From Sphingomonas sp. BK580 (GTDB taxonomy: Bacteria > Pseudomonadota > Alphaproteobacteria > Sphingomonadales > Sphingomonadaceae): a stretch of 64,000 nt of DNA. The notes beneath the pieces were generated by a model. It had not been told where the DNA came from. It ran no database searches and saw only the letters and a program-made list of their open reading frames with translations. Within the stretch, counting starts at the first letter, position 1; each line of letters starts with the position of its first letter. The stretch lies in contig NZ_JACIAY010000008.1 in assembly GCF_014194975.1 (NCBI RefSeq), forward strand, positions 124,001-188,000, given 5' to 3'. The position numbers and the translations under genes are program-made. Of this stretch, positions 17,852 to 25,791 are shown piece by piece.

Positions 17852-18424
17852 GTGCGAGACGAGGCTTCCGCTACCGCCGGCGATCCGCTCGATCCGGCCG
17901 GACTGCCGACGGCTGACGCCGTCTCGGTAGCGGTATCGGGCGTTCTCAAGTGGTTCGACGCGACGCGCGGGTTCGGCTTCATCGTATCCGACGATCCCGC
18001 GATGGGCGATATCCTGCTCCACTTCAGCGTGCTCCAGGCGTTCGGCCGGCGGACCCTGCCCGAGGGCGCGCGGGTCAGCGGCACCGCGGTACAGGGCCAG
18101 CGCGGATGGCAGGCGGTGACGATCGCGGACATCGATCTGACGGTCGCGCTGGAGACGATGCGTGACCGCGATCGCGCCCGCGTCGATCCAGGCGCACTGG
18201 CCGCCGAGGCCGGCGAGTGGGAGGAAGTCACGGTCAAATGGTTCAATCGCATCAAAGGCTACGGCTTCCTGGTCGCGGTCGAGCGGCCGGGCGACATCTT
18301 CGTCCACATGGAGACGCTGCGGCGTGCCGGGATCGCGGAGGCGCAGCCCGACCAGCGGCTGCGCGCGCGCATCGTCCAGGGCCGCAAGGGGCCGCTGGCC
18401 GTCGCGGTGGCGGTGATCGAGTGA
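17852..18424 (+). CDS. Double cold-shock-domain protein
   Basis: The 190 residues hold two cold-shock domains. One is at about 28-95 ([27 protein letters not shown]) and the second at about 122-188 ([27 protein letters not shown]). Each carries the RNP1-type KGYGFL/RGFGFI and an RNP2-like motif, so it should bind single-stranded RNA or DNA and act as an RNA chaperone. Translation starts at GTG 17852 after AAGGGGA. A perfect AGCGTTAACGCT palindrome lies upstream at 17807-17818. It overlaps the following lipoprotein gene by 4 bp. Confidence 0.9.
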   Translation: MRDEASATAGDPLDPAGLPTADAVSVAVSGVLKWFDATRGFGFIVSDDPAMGDILLHFSVLQAFGRRTLPEGARVSGTAVQGQRGWQAVTIADIDLTVALETMRDRDRARVDPGALAAEAGEWEEVTVKWFNRIKGYGFLVAVERPGDIFVHMETLRRAGIAEAQPDQRLRARIVQGRKGPLAVAVAVIE

Positions 18425-18921
18425 GCCGCACCGCGCTGCTCGCGTCCGCGCTGCTGCTCGCCGCGTGCGGGCGCGGCACCCCCGCGACCGAGCCGTCGCC
18501 CTCGTCCTCCGCCATGACCAGCGAGACGCCCAACCCGCAGCGCCGCACGGTGCCGGTGACGATCGAGAGCGGTGGCAAGCGCCACACCTTCCGCGCCGAG
18601 GTGGCCGAGACCGCGGCGCAGCAGGCGCAGGGGCTGATGTTCCGCACCGACCTGCAGCCCGACGACGCGATGCTGTTCGCACCCTATCCCGCCGGCGGCG
18701 GCGCGCCGCAGGTGGCGGACTTCTGGATGAAGAATACGCCGATGTCGCTCGACATCCTGTTCATCCGCGCCGACCACAGCATCGCCGCGATCGCGCCGAG
18801 CACCACGCCTTTGTCGGAGGCGAAGGTGAGCTCGGGCGAGCCGGTGGCGGCGGTGCTCGAACTGGTCGGCGGCCGCGCCGCCGCGCTCGGCATCGGCGCG
18901 GGCGACCGGGTGAGCTGGTGA
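18421..18921 (+). CDS. DUF192 family lipoprotein
   Basis: The 166-residue protein begins at GTG 18421, overlapping the cold-shock gene stop (GTGA). The N-terminus has a lipobox (LLLAAC, Cys about 16) followed by a Ser/Pro linker. The rest is a DUF192 domain (about 45-165) with [24 protein letters not shown] and [19 protein letters not shown]192 proteins are small beta-rich periplasmic or membrane-anchored proteins of unknown activity. Coupling to the cold-shock protein is common in alphaproteobacteria. Confidence 0.87.
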   Translation: MSRTALLASALLLAACGRGTPATEPSPSSSAMTSETPNPQRRTVPVTIESGGKRHTFRAEVAETAAQQAQGLMFRTDLQPDDAMLFAPYPAGGGAPQVADFWMKNTPMSLDILFIRADHSIAAIAPSTTPLSEAKVSSGEPVAAVLELVGGRAAALGIGAGDRVSW

Positions 18922-18930
18922 GTTGCTCCC

Positions 18931-18955
18931 ATCCTCCCCGCCATGCAGGGAGGAT
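18931..18955. repeat. Tip-only derivative of the 135-bp palindromic element
   Basis: ATCCTCCCC, a 7-nt loop region and GGGAGGAT form an 8-bp stem that matches both outer ends of the large palindromic element (for example 58575-58709) with the centre missing. It follows the DUF192 stop by 9 bp and may act as a terminator. Confidence 0.5.
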
Positions 18956-19017
18956 TAGCTCCTCGACCGCCGCCAGGCATTGAACCGCGCCCGCGGGCCG
19001 GGTAAGCGCGGGGCACC

Positions 19018-19410
19018 ATGGGCATCAACCTCAATCCTTTCACCTGGTGGAACGGCGCCAGCTGGGGCACCATCCTCGGGCTGCGCGGCAAGCGCCAGGT
19101 CGGCGAGGACTCGCTCGGCAACACGTACTGGGAAGGCGGCCGCGACACCGCGGGCAACCCGCGACGCTGGGTGATCTACTCCGGCGCCAACGACGCCAGC
19201 CGCGTGCCGCCCGAGTGGTTCAGCTGGCTGCACCATCAGGTCGACGGCACACCCGACCAGAACCTGCCGCCGCCGCGGCAGTGGCAGAAGCCGGCGGTGC
19301 CCAATCTCACCGGCACCGCGCTGGCCTATCGCCCGCAGGGTGCGCTGGAGAAGGGCGGTCAACGCGCCTCGGCTACCGGCGACTATGAGGCGTGGAGCCC
19401 CGACGCGTGA
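19018..19410 (+). CDS. NDUFA12-family NADH:ubiquinone oxidoreductase accessory subunit
   Basis: The 130 residues resemble the alphaproteobacterial homologue of mitochondrial complex I subunit NDUFA12 (B17.2). Motifs are GEDSLGNTYWE, RRWVIYSG, PPEWFSWLHH and the C-terminal RPQGALEKGG. In alphaproteobacteria this is a supernumerary subunit of respiratory complex I. The stop overlaps the next gene by 4 bp. Confidence 0.92.
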   Translation: MGINLNPFTWWNGASWGTILGLRGKRQVGEDSLGNTYWEGGRDTAGNPRRWVIYSGANDASRVPPEWFSWLHHQVDGTPDQNLPPPRQWQKPAVPNLTGTALAYRPQGALEKGGQRASATGDYEAWSPDA

Positions 19411-20066
19411 GGCGCGGGCTCGCGCTCGGCGGGCTGTTAGTGGTGGCGGCGGCGGCGACCTGGGCGGGCCTGGGCTGGCGCGGCGCACGCCACGGCGCCT
19501 CACCGGCCGTGAGCACCGCGCTGCCCGCGCCCGCGGGCGCCCCCGCACCGCGCGCCTCGGACGAGGTGTCGCTCGACTCGCAGGACGATCCGGTCGATCT
19601 CGGCGCCACCCCGATGGCGCAGCGCGTCGCGGTGCTGGGCCTGCTCAACAAGCGCAACGGGGTCAGCCGCGACCTCACGCTCAAGCCAGGGCAGGCGGTC
19701 CGCGCAGGCGACGTGATCGTGCGGCTGCGCGCGTGCGAGCAGACCGCGCCATGGGAGCCCGAGCCGCTCACCGGCGCCTTCGTCCAGCTCGACGTCCGCG
19801 CCGCGGAGGGCGGCTGGCGCCGCGCCTTCTCGGGCTGGCTCTACAAGGAGCGGCCCGCCGCCAACGTCGTGATCCACCCGGTCTACGACGTCTGGACCAA
19901 GAGCTGCGCGATGACCTTCCCGGGCACCGCGCCGTCGGCGCCGGCGGCCGCATCCAGGGCGCCGAAGATCCCGGCGCCCGCCGCCTCGGCCAGTGCGGCA
20001 GGGGATGAACCGGCTCCCGCCGACGAGGCGGTCGAAGAGAGCGCCGCGCCCAGCAACGTCATGTAG
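19407..20066 (+). CDS. DUF2155 domain-containing protein with Ala/Pro-rich tail
   Basis: From GTG 19407 this is a 219-residue protein with an N-terminal membrane anchor or signal (about 5-25). The DUF2155 core (about 75-170) contains KRNGVSRDLTLKPGQ, RLRACEQTAPWEPEP, FSGWLYKERPA and HPVYDVWTKSC. The domain is confined to alphaproteobacteria and its role is unknown. After about residue 172 the tail is low-complexity Ala/Pro/Ser. The last 184 bp run antisense to the 3' end of aat, so the tails of two genes share the same DNA. Confidence 0.85.
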   Translation: MRRGLALGGLLVVAAAATWAGLGWRGARHGASPAVSTALPAPAGAPAPRASDEVSLDSQDDPVDLGATPMAQRVAVLGLLNKRNGVSRDLTLKPGQAVRAGDVIVRLRACEQTAPWEPEPLTGAFVQLDVRAAEGGWRRAFSGWLYKERPAANVVIHPVYDVWTKSCAMTFPGTAPSAPAAASRAPKIPAPAASASAAGDEPAPADEAVEESAAPSNVM

Positions 20067-20641
20067 TCGGCGCGCGGCACCTCGACCGCGCCGAGCGAGG
20101 CGAGGTGCTCGGTCATGAATTGGCAGTCGAGCAGGGTGAAGCCGCCCGCGCGCAGCCGCGCCACCAGCGCCGCGATCGCCACCTTGGAGGCGTTCGGCCT
20201 CCGGCTCACCATGCTCTCGCCGAAGAAGGCCCGGCCGAGCGCGAGCCCGTAGAGCCCCCCGACCAGCACGTCGCCGTCCCAGCACTCGATCGAATGCGCG
20301 TGCCCGAGCCCGTGCAGGCGGACGAACGCCTGCTCGATCGAGGCGTTGATCCAGGTGTCGGGGCGATCCACGGCGCTCTCGGCACAGAGCGCGATGATCT
20401 CGGCGAAGGCGCGGTCGGCGGTGACGCGGAACCGGTCGGCGACGATCACCTTGCGCAGCGAACGCGAGAGATGGAAGCCGTCGAGCGGCAGGATCGCGCG
20501 GCGGCGCGGCTCGACCCAGTAGACGTCGGCCGCGTCGCGGCTGTCCGCCATCGGGAAGACGCCGACCGAATAGGCGCCCAGCAGCAGCGACGGGTCGAGC
20601 GGCTCGGCGCTCAACCGCAGCGCTGTTCCACCGCGCGCCAC
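19883..20641 (-). CDS. aat: Leucyl/phenylalanyl-tRNA--protein transferase
   Basis: The 252-residue Aat adds Leu or Phe to proteins with N-terminal Lys/Arg, marking them for ClpS/ClpAP degradation. Motifs are LLGAYSVGVFPMAD, PRRRAILPLDGFHLSRSLRK, TWINASIEQAF, GHAHSIECWD, GGLYGLALGRAFFGESMVS and CQFMTEHLASLGA. The family core ends near residue 200. The remaining 50 residues are an Ala/Gly-rich stretch followed by QLLVQTS, encoded opposite the DUF2155 tail. The start is GTG 20641, 31 bp inside the upstream ParA gene. Confidence 0.93.
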   Translation of the reverse strand: MARGGTALRLSAEPLDPSLLLGAYSVGVFPMADSRDAADVYWVEPRRRAILPLDGFHLSRSLRKVIVADRFRVTADRAFAEIIALCAESAVDRPDTWINASIEQAFVRLHGLGHAHSIECWDGDVLVGGLYGLALGRAFFGESMVSRRPNASKVAIAALVARLRAGGFTLLDCQFMTEHLASLGAVEVPRADYMTLLGAALSSTASSAGAGSSPAALAEAAGAGIFGALDAAAGADGAVPGKVIAQLLVQTS

Positions 20642-21318
20642 AGCTGCGCGAACGCGCTGGCCGCGATGCTCTTCGGGGCGGCGACGCCGACCGGCAGCCG
20701 TTTGGCGCTGGCCGCCTCGATCGCGCTAGCCGCGGGGATGGCCGGCCAGTCCGCGTGCTGCTCGACGGCGGCGACGTGGAGCGCGCGGCGGCGGTCGACC
20801 ATGTTGTGCACCGGCAGGATCGCGACCTGGCCGCCGAACTGGCGCTCGATCGTGGCATAAGCGCGCTGCGAGAAGGCCGAGGGCACCACCGGCACCACGA
20901 TCAGGTCGGCGGCGCGCGCGACCTGGTCCGCGGTCTCGGTCAGCCCGGGAGGGCAGTCGAGGATGACGTGGTCGTGGTCGCCCAGATCCGCGATCAGCTT
21001 GCGCAGCCGCTTCTTCTTGTCGAGCTCGCGGAACAGGTGGTTGAGGTCGCGCAGCGAGGCGTCGGCGGGGAGCAGCTCGAGCCGGTCGAAGCGCGTGCGC
21101 GTGATCAGTCGCTCGGGATCGACATCGCGCGAGAACAGCGCCTGCGCCCGGTCGTGCGCGCCGCCGTCGCCGAGCACCCAGCTGGACGCGGCCTGAGGAT
21201 CGAGGTCCCACAGTAACGTGCGCCGCGCCGACAGCGTCGCGGCGCACCACGCGAGATTGACGGCCAGCGTCGACTTACCGACGCCGCCCTTCAGGCTGTA
21301 GATCGCGATGGTTGCCAT
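20611..21318 (-). CDS. ParA-family ATPase
   Basis: This 235-residue deviant Walker-A ATPase has KGGVGKSTLAVNLAW at 10-24, the WDLDPQAASSW switch region and ILDCPPG (Walker B). It has the soluble single-domain architecture of orphan ParA/MinD-like proteins. No parB or parS is adjacent and it is not next to an origin, so a role in chromosome partition is not indicated. Orphan ParAs often position other cargo such as plasmids, chemotaxis arrays or carboxysome-like structures. The 3' end overlaps aat. Confidence 0.88.
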   Translation of the reverse strand: MATIAIYSLKGGVGKSTLAVNLAWCAATLSARRTLLWDLDPQAASSWVLGDGGAHDRAQALFSRDVDPERLITRTRFDRLELLPADASLRDLNHLFRELDKKKRLRKLIADLGDHDHVILDCPPGLTETADQVARAADLIVVPVVPSAFSQRAYATIERQFGGQVAILPVHNMVDRRRALHVAAVEQHADWPAIPAASAIEAASAKRLPVGVAAPKSIAASAFAQLWRAVEQRCG

Positions 21319-21413
21319 AAGCGCTGGACGCTAGGGGCGGCCGCGACGTGCGGCAAGGATTGATCGAGGTGAGGCGCCGGCGCTCTCCGCGAGACGCGCC
21401 GGCACGACTCAGC

Positions 21414-21800
21414 TCAGGCGTGGCAGGAAAGCGCGCCCTTGCCCGGGCGGGTCAGGGTGATCTCGGTCGGGGTGCCGGTCATCTTCCAGCCGCCCTCGGC
21501 GCTGAGCGGCGCCTCGCCGCCCTCACCCTTGAGCATGGTGGGCGTACCGTTCTTCTCGGTACGCACCACCGCCTGCTTGTCGCCGGTGAAGAAGGTCACG
21601 TAGACGAGGCTACCGTCCTTGCAGCGCATCGTCTTGTCGGCCTTGATCGCGGGCGGCAGCTCGACGGGCGCGGCATTGGCCAGCTGTGACGCCATCGGAT
21701 CGGGGTTGGAGTCGATCACCTGCGGCTTGGACGGCTCGGAATTGCACGCTGCGAGCGCGAACAAGGAGGCGGCGAGGGGGAGGAAAGCAAGCTTTTGCAT
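21414..21800 (-). CDS. Predicted lipoprotein, possibly MliC-like
   Basis: From ATG 21800 this is a 128-residue protein with a lipoprotein signal (MQKLAFLPLAASLFALAAC, Cys 19). The mature part has two further cysteines (MRCKDGSLVYVTFF and the terminal LSC) and a predicted beta-rich core with AVVRTEKNGTPTML. The C-x-DG-V-V-F pattern recalls the MliC/PliC lysozyme-inhibitor fold, but the match is weak and the conserved inhibitory loop is not obvious. Function is unassigned. It is a single gene. Confidence 0.7.
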   Translation of the reverse strand: MQKLAFLPLAASLFALAACNSEPSKPQVIDSNPDPMASQLANAAPVELPPAIKADKTMRCKDGSLVYVTFFTGDKQAVVRTEKNGTPTMLKGEGGEAPLSAEGGWKMTGTPTEITLTRPGKGALSCHA

Positions 21801-21885
21801 AGGCCCGCACGCTTCGCGCATGCGGAAAAGGTCGTCAACCCTGTCATACCAGAGTCATTGTTCCAACGACCCATTTCGGTAGCGC

Positions 21886-23181
21886 TCACTCGTGGAACTC
21901 GGACAGCTCCGGGATGCGGCCGAACGCGATCTTCGAGCCCACCCGATCGAGCCGCCCGCCGTTGAGCGGTCCGACCGAGACCGCGTTGCGCCCGAACCGC
22001 TCGTTGATCCGGTCCATCGCGCGACTGAGCGCCAGGGTGCGGGTCTCGCGCGCGAGTGGGTCGTCGGGATCCAGCGCGGCGAACAGCGAGCCCTGCTCGC
22101 CCGCGACCGGTTCGATCTCGGCCAGCGTCACCCCGATCATGCGGCAGCCGCTGCGATGCGCTTCGCCCGCCGCCCGCAGCCGCGGGAAGAGCGAGTCGAG
22201 CCGCGCCAGCATCACGAAACTGTCCTGCGTGGCCGGCAGTTTGACGCTCGCGCGCCACTTGCTCTTGTCGTCCTCGAAGCGCGCGTGGAGCACCAGCAGC
22301 CGGGCGCGATAGCCCTTGCGGCGCAACCGGCTGGCGGCCTTGAGCGCGAGCCGGCGCGACGTCAGCCGCACCGATTCATAGCCGCGGTGGCGCGGGGAGA
22401 GCACGTGGCTGTGCCCGATCGTGCGGCTCCGCGTCGGCTTCTCGGGCAGGTCGACGCCGTGGAGCAGGTACCACAGCCGGTCGCCGTCGCTGCCGCCCCA
22501 GGCGTGGCCGGCGTCGCGCGGGCGGCGCGCGAGCAGCTGGCGAATGTCGTTGACGCCGTCGCGCGCCAGCCGCCGTTCCATGTTGGGGCCGATGCCGGCG
22601 ATGTCGCGCAGCTTGAGCGGGTACAGCGCGTCGGGCAGCGCGGCCGCCTCGAACACCACGAGGCCGTCGGGCTTCTGCAGGTCGGAGGCGAGCTTGGCGA
22701 GCAGCCGGTTCGGCGCGATCCCGATCGAGCAGGTGAGATAGTCGCCGACCGCGACGGCGAGCCCGCGCTTGATGCGGCGGGCCAGCGCGATCGCGGCGTC
22801 GCGGCCGTTCTCATTGTCGAGCAGCCGGCACGCTACCTCGTCGATCGAGCAGACCCGCGTCACCGGCACGTGGCGCTCGACCTCGGCGACGATGCGGTGG
22901 TGATAGGCGACGTACAGCTCGTGTCGCGCCGGCGTGACGACCAGCTCCCGGCACTTGCGCTTGGCTTCCCACACGGGCGTGCCGGTGGAGATGCCGTAGC
23001 GCTTGGCCTCGCGTGACGCCGCGATCGCCACCGTGGTGTCGCTGCCGACCGGCGCGACGATCACCGGGCGCCCGCGCAGCGCGGGCTGCACCTGCTGCTC
23101 GACGCTGGCGAAATAGCTGTTCAGGTCGAGGAACAGCCAGCGCAGCGGGCGCGGGGGCAGAGTGAGATCCGCGCTGGGCAC
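21886..23181 (-). CDS. Y-family DNA polymerase (DinB/UmuC type)
   Basis: From GTG 23181 this is a 431-residue translesion polymerase. The palm begins WLFLDLNSYFASVEQQ with the catalytic Asp, then AASREAKRYGI, CSIDEVAC with the second acidic pair replaced by Asp-Glu as usual, SIGIAPNRLLAKLAS, and the HhH GIGPNMERRL. The little-finger domain follows at about 270-370. The frame is open 261 bp further upstream into the divergent gene; homology starts near residue 7. It is neither a canonical dinB nor linked to imuAB. It is probably a UmuC/DinB-like polymerase with a non-standard tail. Confidence 0.87.
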   Translation of the reverse strand: MPSADLTLPPRPLRWLFLDLNSYFASVEQQVQPALRGRPVIVAPVGSDTTVAIAASREAKRYGISTGTPVWEAKRKCRELVVTPARHELYVAYHHRIVAEVERHVPVTRVCSIDEVACRLLDNENGRDAAIALARRIKRGLAVAVGDYLTCSIGIAPNRLLAKLASDLQKPDGLVVFEAAALPDALYPLKLRDIAGIGPNMERRLARDGVNDIRQLLARRPRDAGHAWGGSDGDRLWYLLHGVDLPEKPTRSRTIGHSHVLSPRHRGYESVRLTSRRLALKAASRLRRKGYRARLLVLHARFEDDKSKWRASVKLPATQDSFVMLARLDSLFPRLRAAGEAHRSGCRMIGVTLAEIEPVAGEQGSLFAALDPDDPLARETRTLALSRAMDRINERFGRNAVSVGPLNGGRLDRVGSKIAFGRIPELSEFHE

Positions 23182-23428
23182 CGGCGGCGACTCGCATGAG
23201 GGAACGGAGGGAGAACATGGCACGGCGTAGCCGCGCTGACCAGTCCCGCGGACGGTACTCGCGGCACCATGGATGCGGGCCCGAGGCCGGGATGGCGGGG
23301 GCGCGACCGGCTGCCGCGTCGCGCGCCTCGGATCCAGGCTCGTCAGCGCGCGACCGCCGAGGCGCGTCGCCGCCTCGTCCGGCGCCTCCCGCTCTGCTAG
23401 GATCGAGTGCCCGCTCGGAGCCGACCCC

Positions 23429-23755
23429 ATGCCGCCACGCACCTTCGCCGCCTTCTGGCCCCATTACCTCCGCGAGCACGCGTGCCCTGCCACCCGCGCG
23501 CTCCATTATGCCGGCACCGCGCTCAGCTTCGCCGCCGCGGCGCCCGCGCTGGCGTTCGGCGGCTGGTGGTGGGCGGCCGTCCCGGTGGCGGGCTATGCCT
23601 TCGCCTGGGGCGCGCATGTCGCGGTCGAGCGCAACCGGCCGGCGACCTTCCGCCACCCTTTCTGGTCGCTGCTGGCCGACTATCGCATGTTCTTCCTGTG
23701 GCTCGCGGGGCGCCTCGCGCCGCACCTCGCCAAGGCCGGAGTGGCGGCGCGATAG
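23429..23755 (+). CDS. DUF962 (Mpo1-like) membrane protein
   Basis: The 108 residues have conserved histidines (FWPHYLREHACPATRALHYAGT) and two hydrophobic hairpins (about 30-60 and 80-97), with GHxxVERNRPATFRHPFWSLLADYRMF in between. This is the DUF962/YGL010w family. Yeast Mpo1 is an Fe-dependent dioxygenase that shortens 2-hydroxy fatty acids released from phytosphingosine. A similar activity would make sense in a sphingolipid-containing bacterium, but that is inference. It is a single gene, 46 bp before cysK. Confidence 0.85.
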   Translation: MPPRTFAAFWPHYLREHACPATRALHYAGTALSFAAAAPALAFGGWWWAAVPVAGYAFAWGAHVAVERNRPATFRHPFWSLLADYRMFFLWLAGRLAPHLAKAGVAAR

Positions 23756-23801
23756 TTCTGCTCGCTTGCGCATTGCCCCCGGGCTCCGCATCTAGCGCGC
23801 C

Positions 23802-24791
23802 ATGCATACCACAAGCGACACGCTGGCGCTGATCGGCAACACGCCGCTCGTGCGGCTCAAGGGGCCGAGCGAGGCGACCGGCTGCGACATCTTCGGCAAG
23901 TGCGAGTTCACCAACCCGGGCGCGAGCGTGAAGGACCGCGCCGCCTTGTTCATCGTCGAGGATGCCGAGGCGCGGGGGCAACTCCAGCCCGGCGGCACGA
24001 TCGTCGAGGGCACCGCGGGCAACACCGGGATCGGGCTGGCGCTGGTCGCCAACGCCAAGGGCTATCGCACGATCATCGTGATGCCCGACACCCAGTCCAA
24101 GGAGAAGATGGACACGCTGCGCGCGCTCGGCGCCGAGCTGGTGACCGTTCCCGCCGCACCCTATTCGAGCCAGTACCATTTCGTCCACACCTCGCGCCGC
24201 ATCGCCGAGGAGACGCCCGGCGCGATCTGGGCCAACCAGTTCGACAATATCGCCAATCGGCGCGCGCATATCGTCGGCACGGCCGAGGAGATCTGGGCGC
24301 AGATGGAGGGCCGGATCGACGGCTTCACCTGCGCGGTCGGCACCGGCGGCACCTTCGCCGGGGTGGGGCTGGGGCTCAAGGCCAAGGACGAGCGCGTCTG
24401 CGTCGCGCTGAGCGACCCGCAAGGCGCGGCGCTCTACGACTATTACGCCTGCGGCGAGCTGCGCGCGGAGGGTTCGTCGGTCGCCGAGGGGATCGGCCAG
24501 GGGCGGATCACCGCCAATCTCGAGGGCGCGCCGGTCGACGCGCAGTTCCGCATCGCCGACCAGGAAGGCTTCGACTGGACCGAGCGGCTGCTGGCGGAGG
24601 AGGGGCTGTGCCTCGGCCTCTCCTCGGGGATCAACGTCGCGGGCGCGGTGCGTCTCGCGCGCCAGCTCGGGCCGGGCAAGCGGATCGCGACGATCCTGTG
24701 CGACACCGGCTTCCGCTATCTCTCGACGCTGTATGACCCGGCGTGGCTGGCGGCGAAGGGGCTGGTGCGGCAGCGCCGTGACGGGGCGTGA
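23802..24791 (+). CDS. cysK: Cysteine synthase A (O-acetylserine sulfhydrylase)
   Basis: This 329-residue PLP enzyme of fold type II has IGNTPLVRL at 11-19, the Schiff-base lysine 44 in PGASVKDRAA, EGTAGNTGIGLA (substrate loop; many CysK enzymes have SGNTG), GTGGTFAG (phosphate-binding glycines) and LGLSSGINVAGA. It converts O-acetylserine and sulfide to cysteine. TAGNTG instead of TSGNTG and several other positions place it in a divergent alphaproteobacterial CysK branch. Other PLP beta-replacement substrates cannot be excluded. Confidence 0.88.
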   Translation: MHTTSDTLALIGNTPLVRLKGPSEATGCDIFGKCEFTNPGASVKDRAALFIVEDAEARGQLQPGGTIVEGTAGNTGIGLALVANAKGYRTIIVMPDTQSKEKMDTLRALGAELVTVPAAPYSSQYHFVHTSRRIAEETPGAIWANQFDNIANRRAHIVGTAEEIWAQMEGRIDGFTCAVGTGGTFAGVGLGLKAKDERVCVALSDPQGAALYDYYACGELRAEGSSVAEGIGQGRITANLEGAPVDAQFRIADQEGFDWTERLLAEEGLCLGLSSGINVAGAVRLARQLGPGKRIATILCDTGFRYLSTLYDPAWLAAKGLVRQRRDGA

Positions 24792-24831
24792 TCGACAGCG
24801 CCGCGACGATCGGTTAACGTCGCACGACGAG

Positions 24832-25152
24832 ATGAAGGGTTCGCAGCGAAAGAAGGTGGCGGTCGAGCGCCAGCAGTCGGAACAGGCGCGCCAGCGCGTG
24901 CGGGTCGGCATGGTCGGGCTCGCCATGGTGGTGCTGCTGATCGGCGTGGCCAGCGCGATCTTCTCGACCGTCGATCAGGAGCGCCCGGTCGCGGTCGCCG
25001 GCGCGGCGCAGCCAGCGGTCGTGGTCAACATGAGCGTGCCGGGTCCGATCCCCACCGTCACGCCGACCAACGAGCCGCTCGCCGAGTTGGGCGTGACCCC
25101 CAGCGCCGCCAACACCCCGCCGGCCGAGAAGCCCGCGCCGCACGCGCAGTGA
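24832..25152 (+). CDS. Small single-pass membrane protein, unknown function
   Basis: From ATG 24832 this is a 106-residue protein with a charged N-terminus (KKVAVERQQSEQARQRVR), one transmembrane helix at about 26-46 (GMVGLAMVVLLIGVASAI) and a Pro/Ala/Thr-rich periplasmic tail. No enzymatic motif is visible. The residue bias fits a real gene, and a TTAAC motif and a weak RBS lie upstream. I do not recognise the family. It may be co-transcribed with cysK across a 40-bp gap. Confidence 0.65.
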   Translation: MKGSQRKKVAVERQQSEQARQRVRVGMVGLAMVVLLIGVASAIFSTVDQERPVAVAGAAQPAVVVNMSVPGPIPTVTPTNEPLAELGVTPSAANTPPAEKPAPHAQ

Positions 25153-25253
25153 CGATCGGCGCGCCCGGCTGCGGGCGTCGTGCGCGGGATCGCGGTGGTG
25201 CGTCTCGGCCGCTACCTACAGCGGAGTCCTCGTGGCCTGAGAGCAAGCGCTGT

Positions 25254-25348
25254 CGTCATGCCGGGCTTGAGCCGGCTTCCATCGTGCCGCGAGCGCGGCG
25301 ATCGTCATGTCCGCGACACGGTGGATGCCGGCTCGGGGCCGGGGTGAC
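25254..25348. repeat. Long palindromic intergenic repeat (CGTCATGCCGGG family)
   Basis: The arms CGTCATGCCGG...GCCGGCTTCCATCGTG and CACGGTGGATGCCGGC...GGGGTGACG pair imperfectly around a short GC-rich centre. It lies in the 639-bp non-coding stretch between the small membrane protein and mraZ. That stretch also carries the G-run arrays listed separately. No coding signal is seen in the remainder. Confidence 0.6.
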
Positions 25349-25490
25349 GGTCGTAGCGGGCGCGGCGGCGTCGCCGAGACGAGCGCTCTCTCGTGCCGAG
25401 GGGTGGTACCATCCGTCGGTCGGCGCTCGCGAGCCGGTGCACCTCGTAGCTGCTCCCGTTCCCACCCGCACGACGCCGCTCGACCGTGTT

Positions 25491-25517
25491 CCCCGAATCT
25501 CCCGGGGAAAAGCGGGG
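25491..25517. promoter_or_regulatory. Phased C-run/G-run cluster upstream of mraZ (upstream copy)
   Basis: CCCCGAATCT CCC is followed by GGGGAAAAGC GGGG. C-runs start at 25491 and 25501 and G-runs at 25504 and 25514, so each pair is 10 bp apart and the cluster is roughly palindromic. Spacing resembles MraZ boxes (TGGGN plus 5 nt). It is about 275 bp from the mraZ start and is weaker evidence than the second array. Confidence 0.35.
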
Positions 25518-25625
25518 AAACGCTGCCTGCGCCCCTTCCACGCGCCCGCTTTCGCCCGCGCGCGTGCCCACCCGCGCCCGCCACCCCCGACCTAGCACGC
25601 GGATCGACCGAGAAAATCCGCCGCT

Positions 25626-25660
25626 TCCCCGGCTCTCCCCGAATTTCCCTTCTCATCCCC
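25626..25660 (-). promoter_or_regulatory. Candidate MraZ operator: four G-runs at exactly 10-bp spacing
   Basis: C-runs end at 25630, 25640, 25649 and 25660 (TTCCCCGGCT, CTCCCCGAAT, TTCCCTTCTC, ATCCCC), so the minus strand shows four GGG(G)A units with a 10-bp period. MraZ is known in Escherichia coli and Mycoplasma to bind tandem G-rich repeats with one-helical-turn spacing upstream of its own gene. Here the array lies about 130 bp before mraZ. The spacing is visible directly, while the binding is inference. Confidence 0.5.
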
Positions 25661-25791
25661 AAGTAACCCTGATACGTGTCGATCACGACATTGGGGGCAG
25701 GACCACTGTTGTTTGCTGACGGGCAACGTCGGCGGGCGGTGATGGCCGTTCGCCGGAACAGGAGGTCGTGCGCTCCGGGTGTGAGGTGGGC

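Noticed and set aside
21846-21880. EcfG-type promoter (GGAAC...GGGTT) upstream of the predicted lipoprotein
   Set aside because: The spacing is about 18 and the second box lacks CGTT, so the match is too weak to list.
25153-25700. Short plus- and minus-strand open frames in the gap upstream of mraZ
   Set aside because: They cross palindromic repeats, lack ribosome-binding sites and have biased Arg/Pro composition without motifs.
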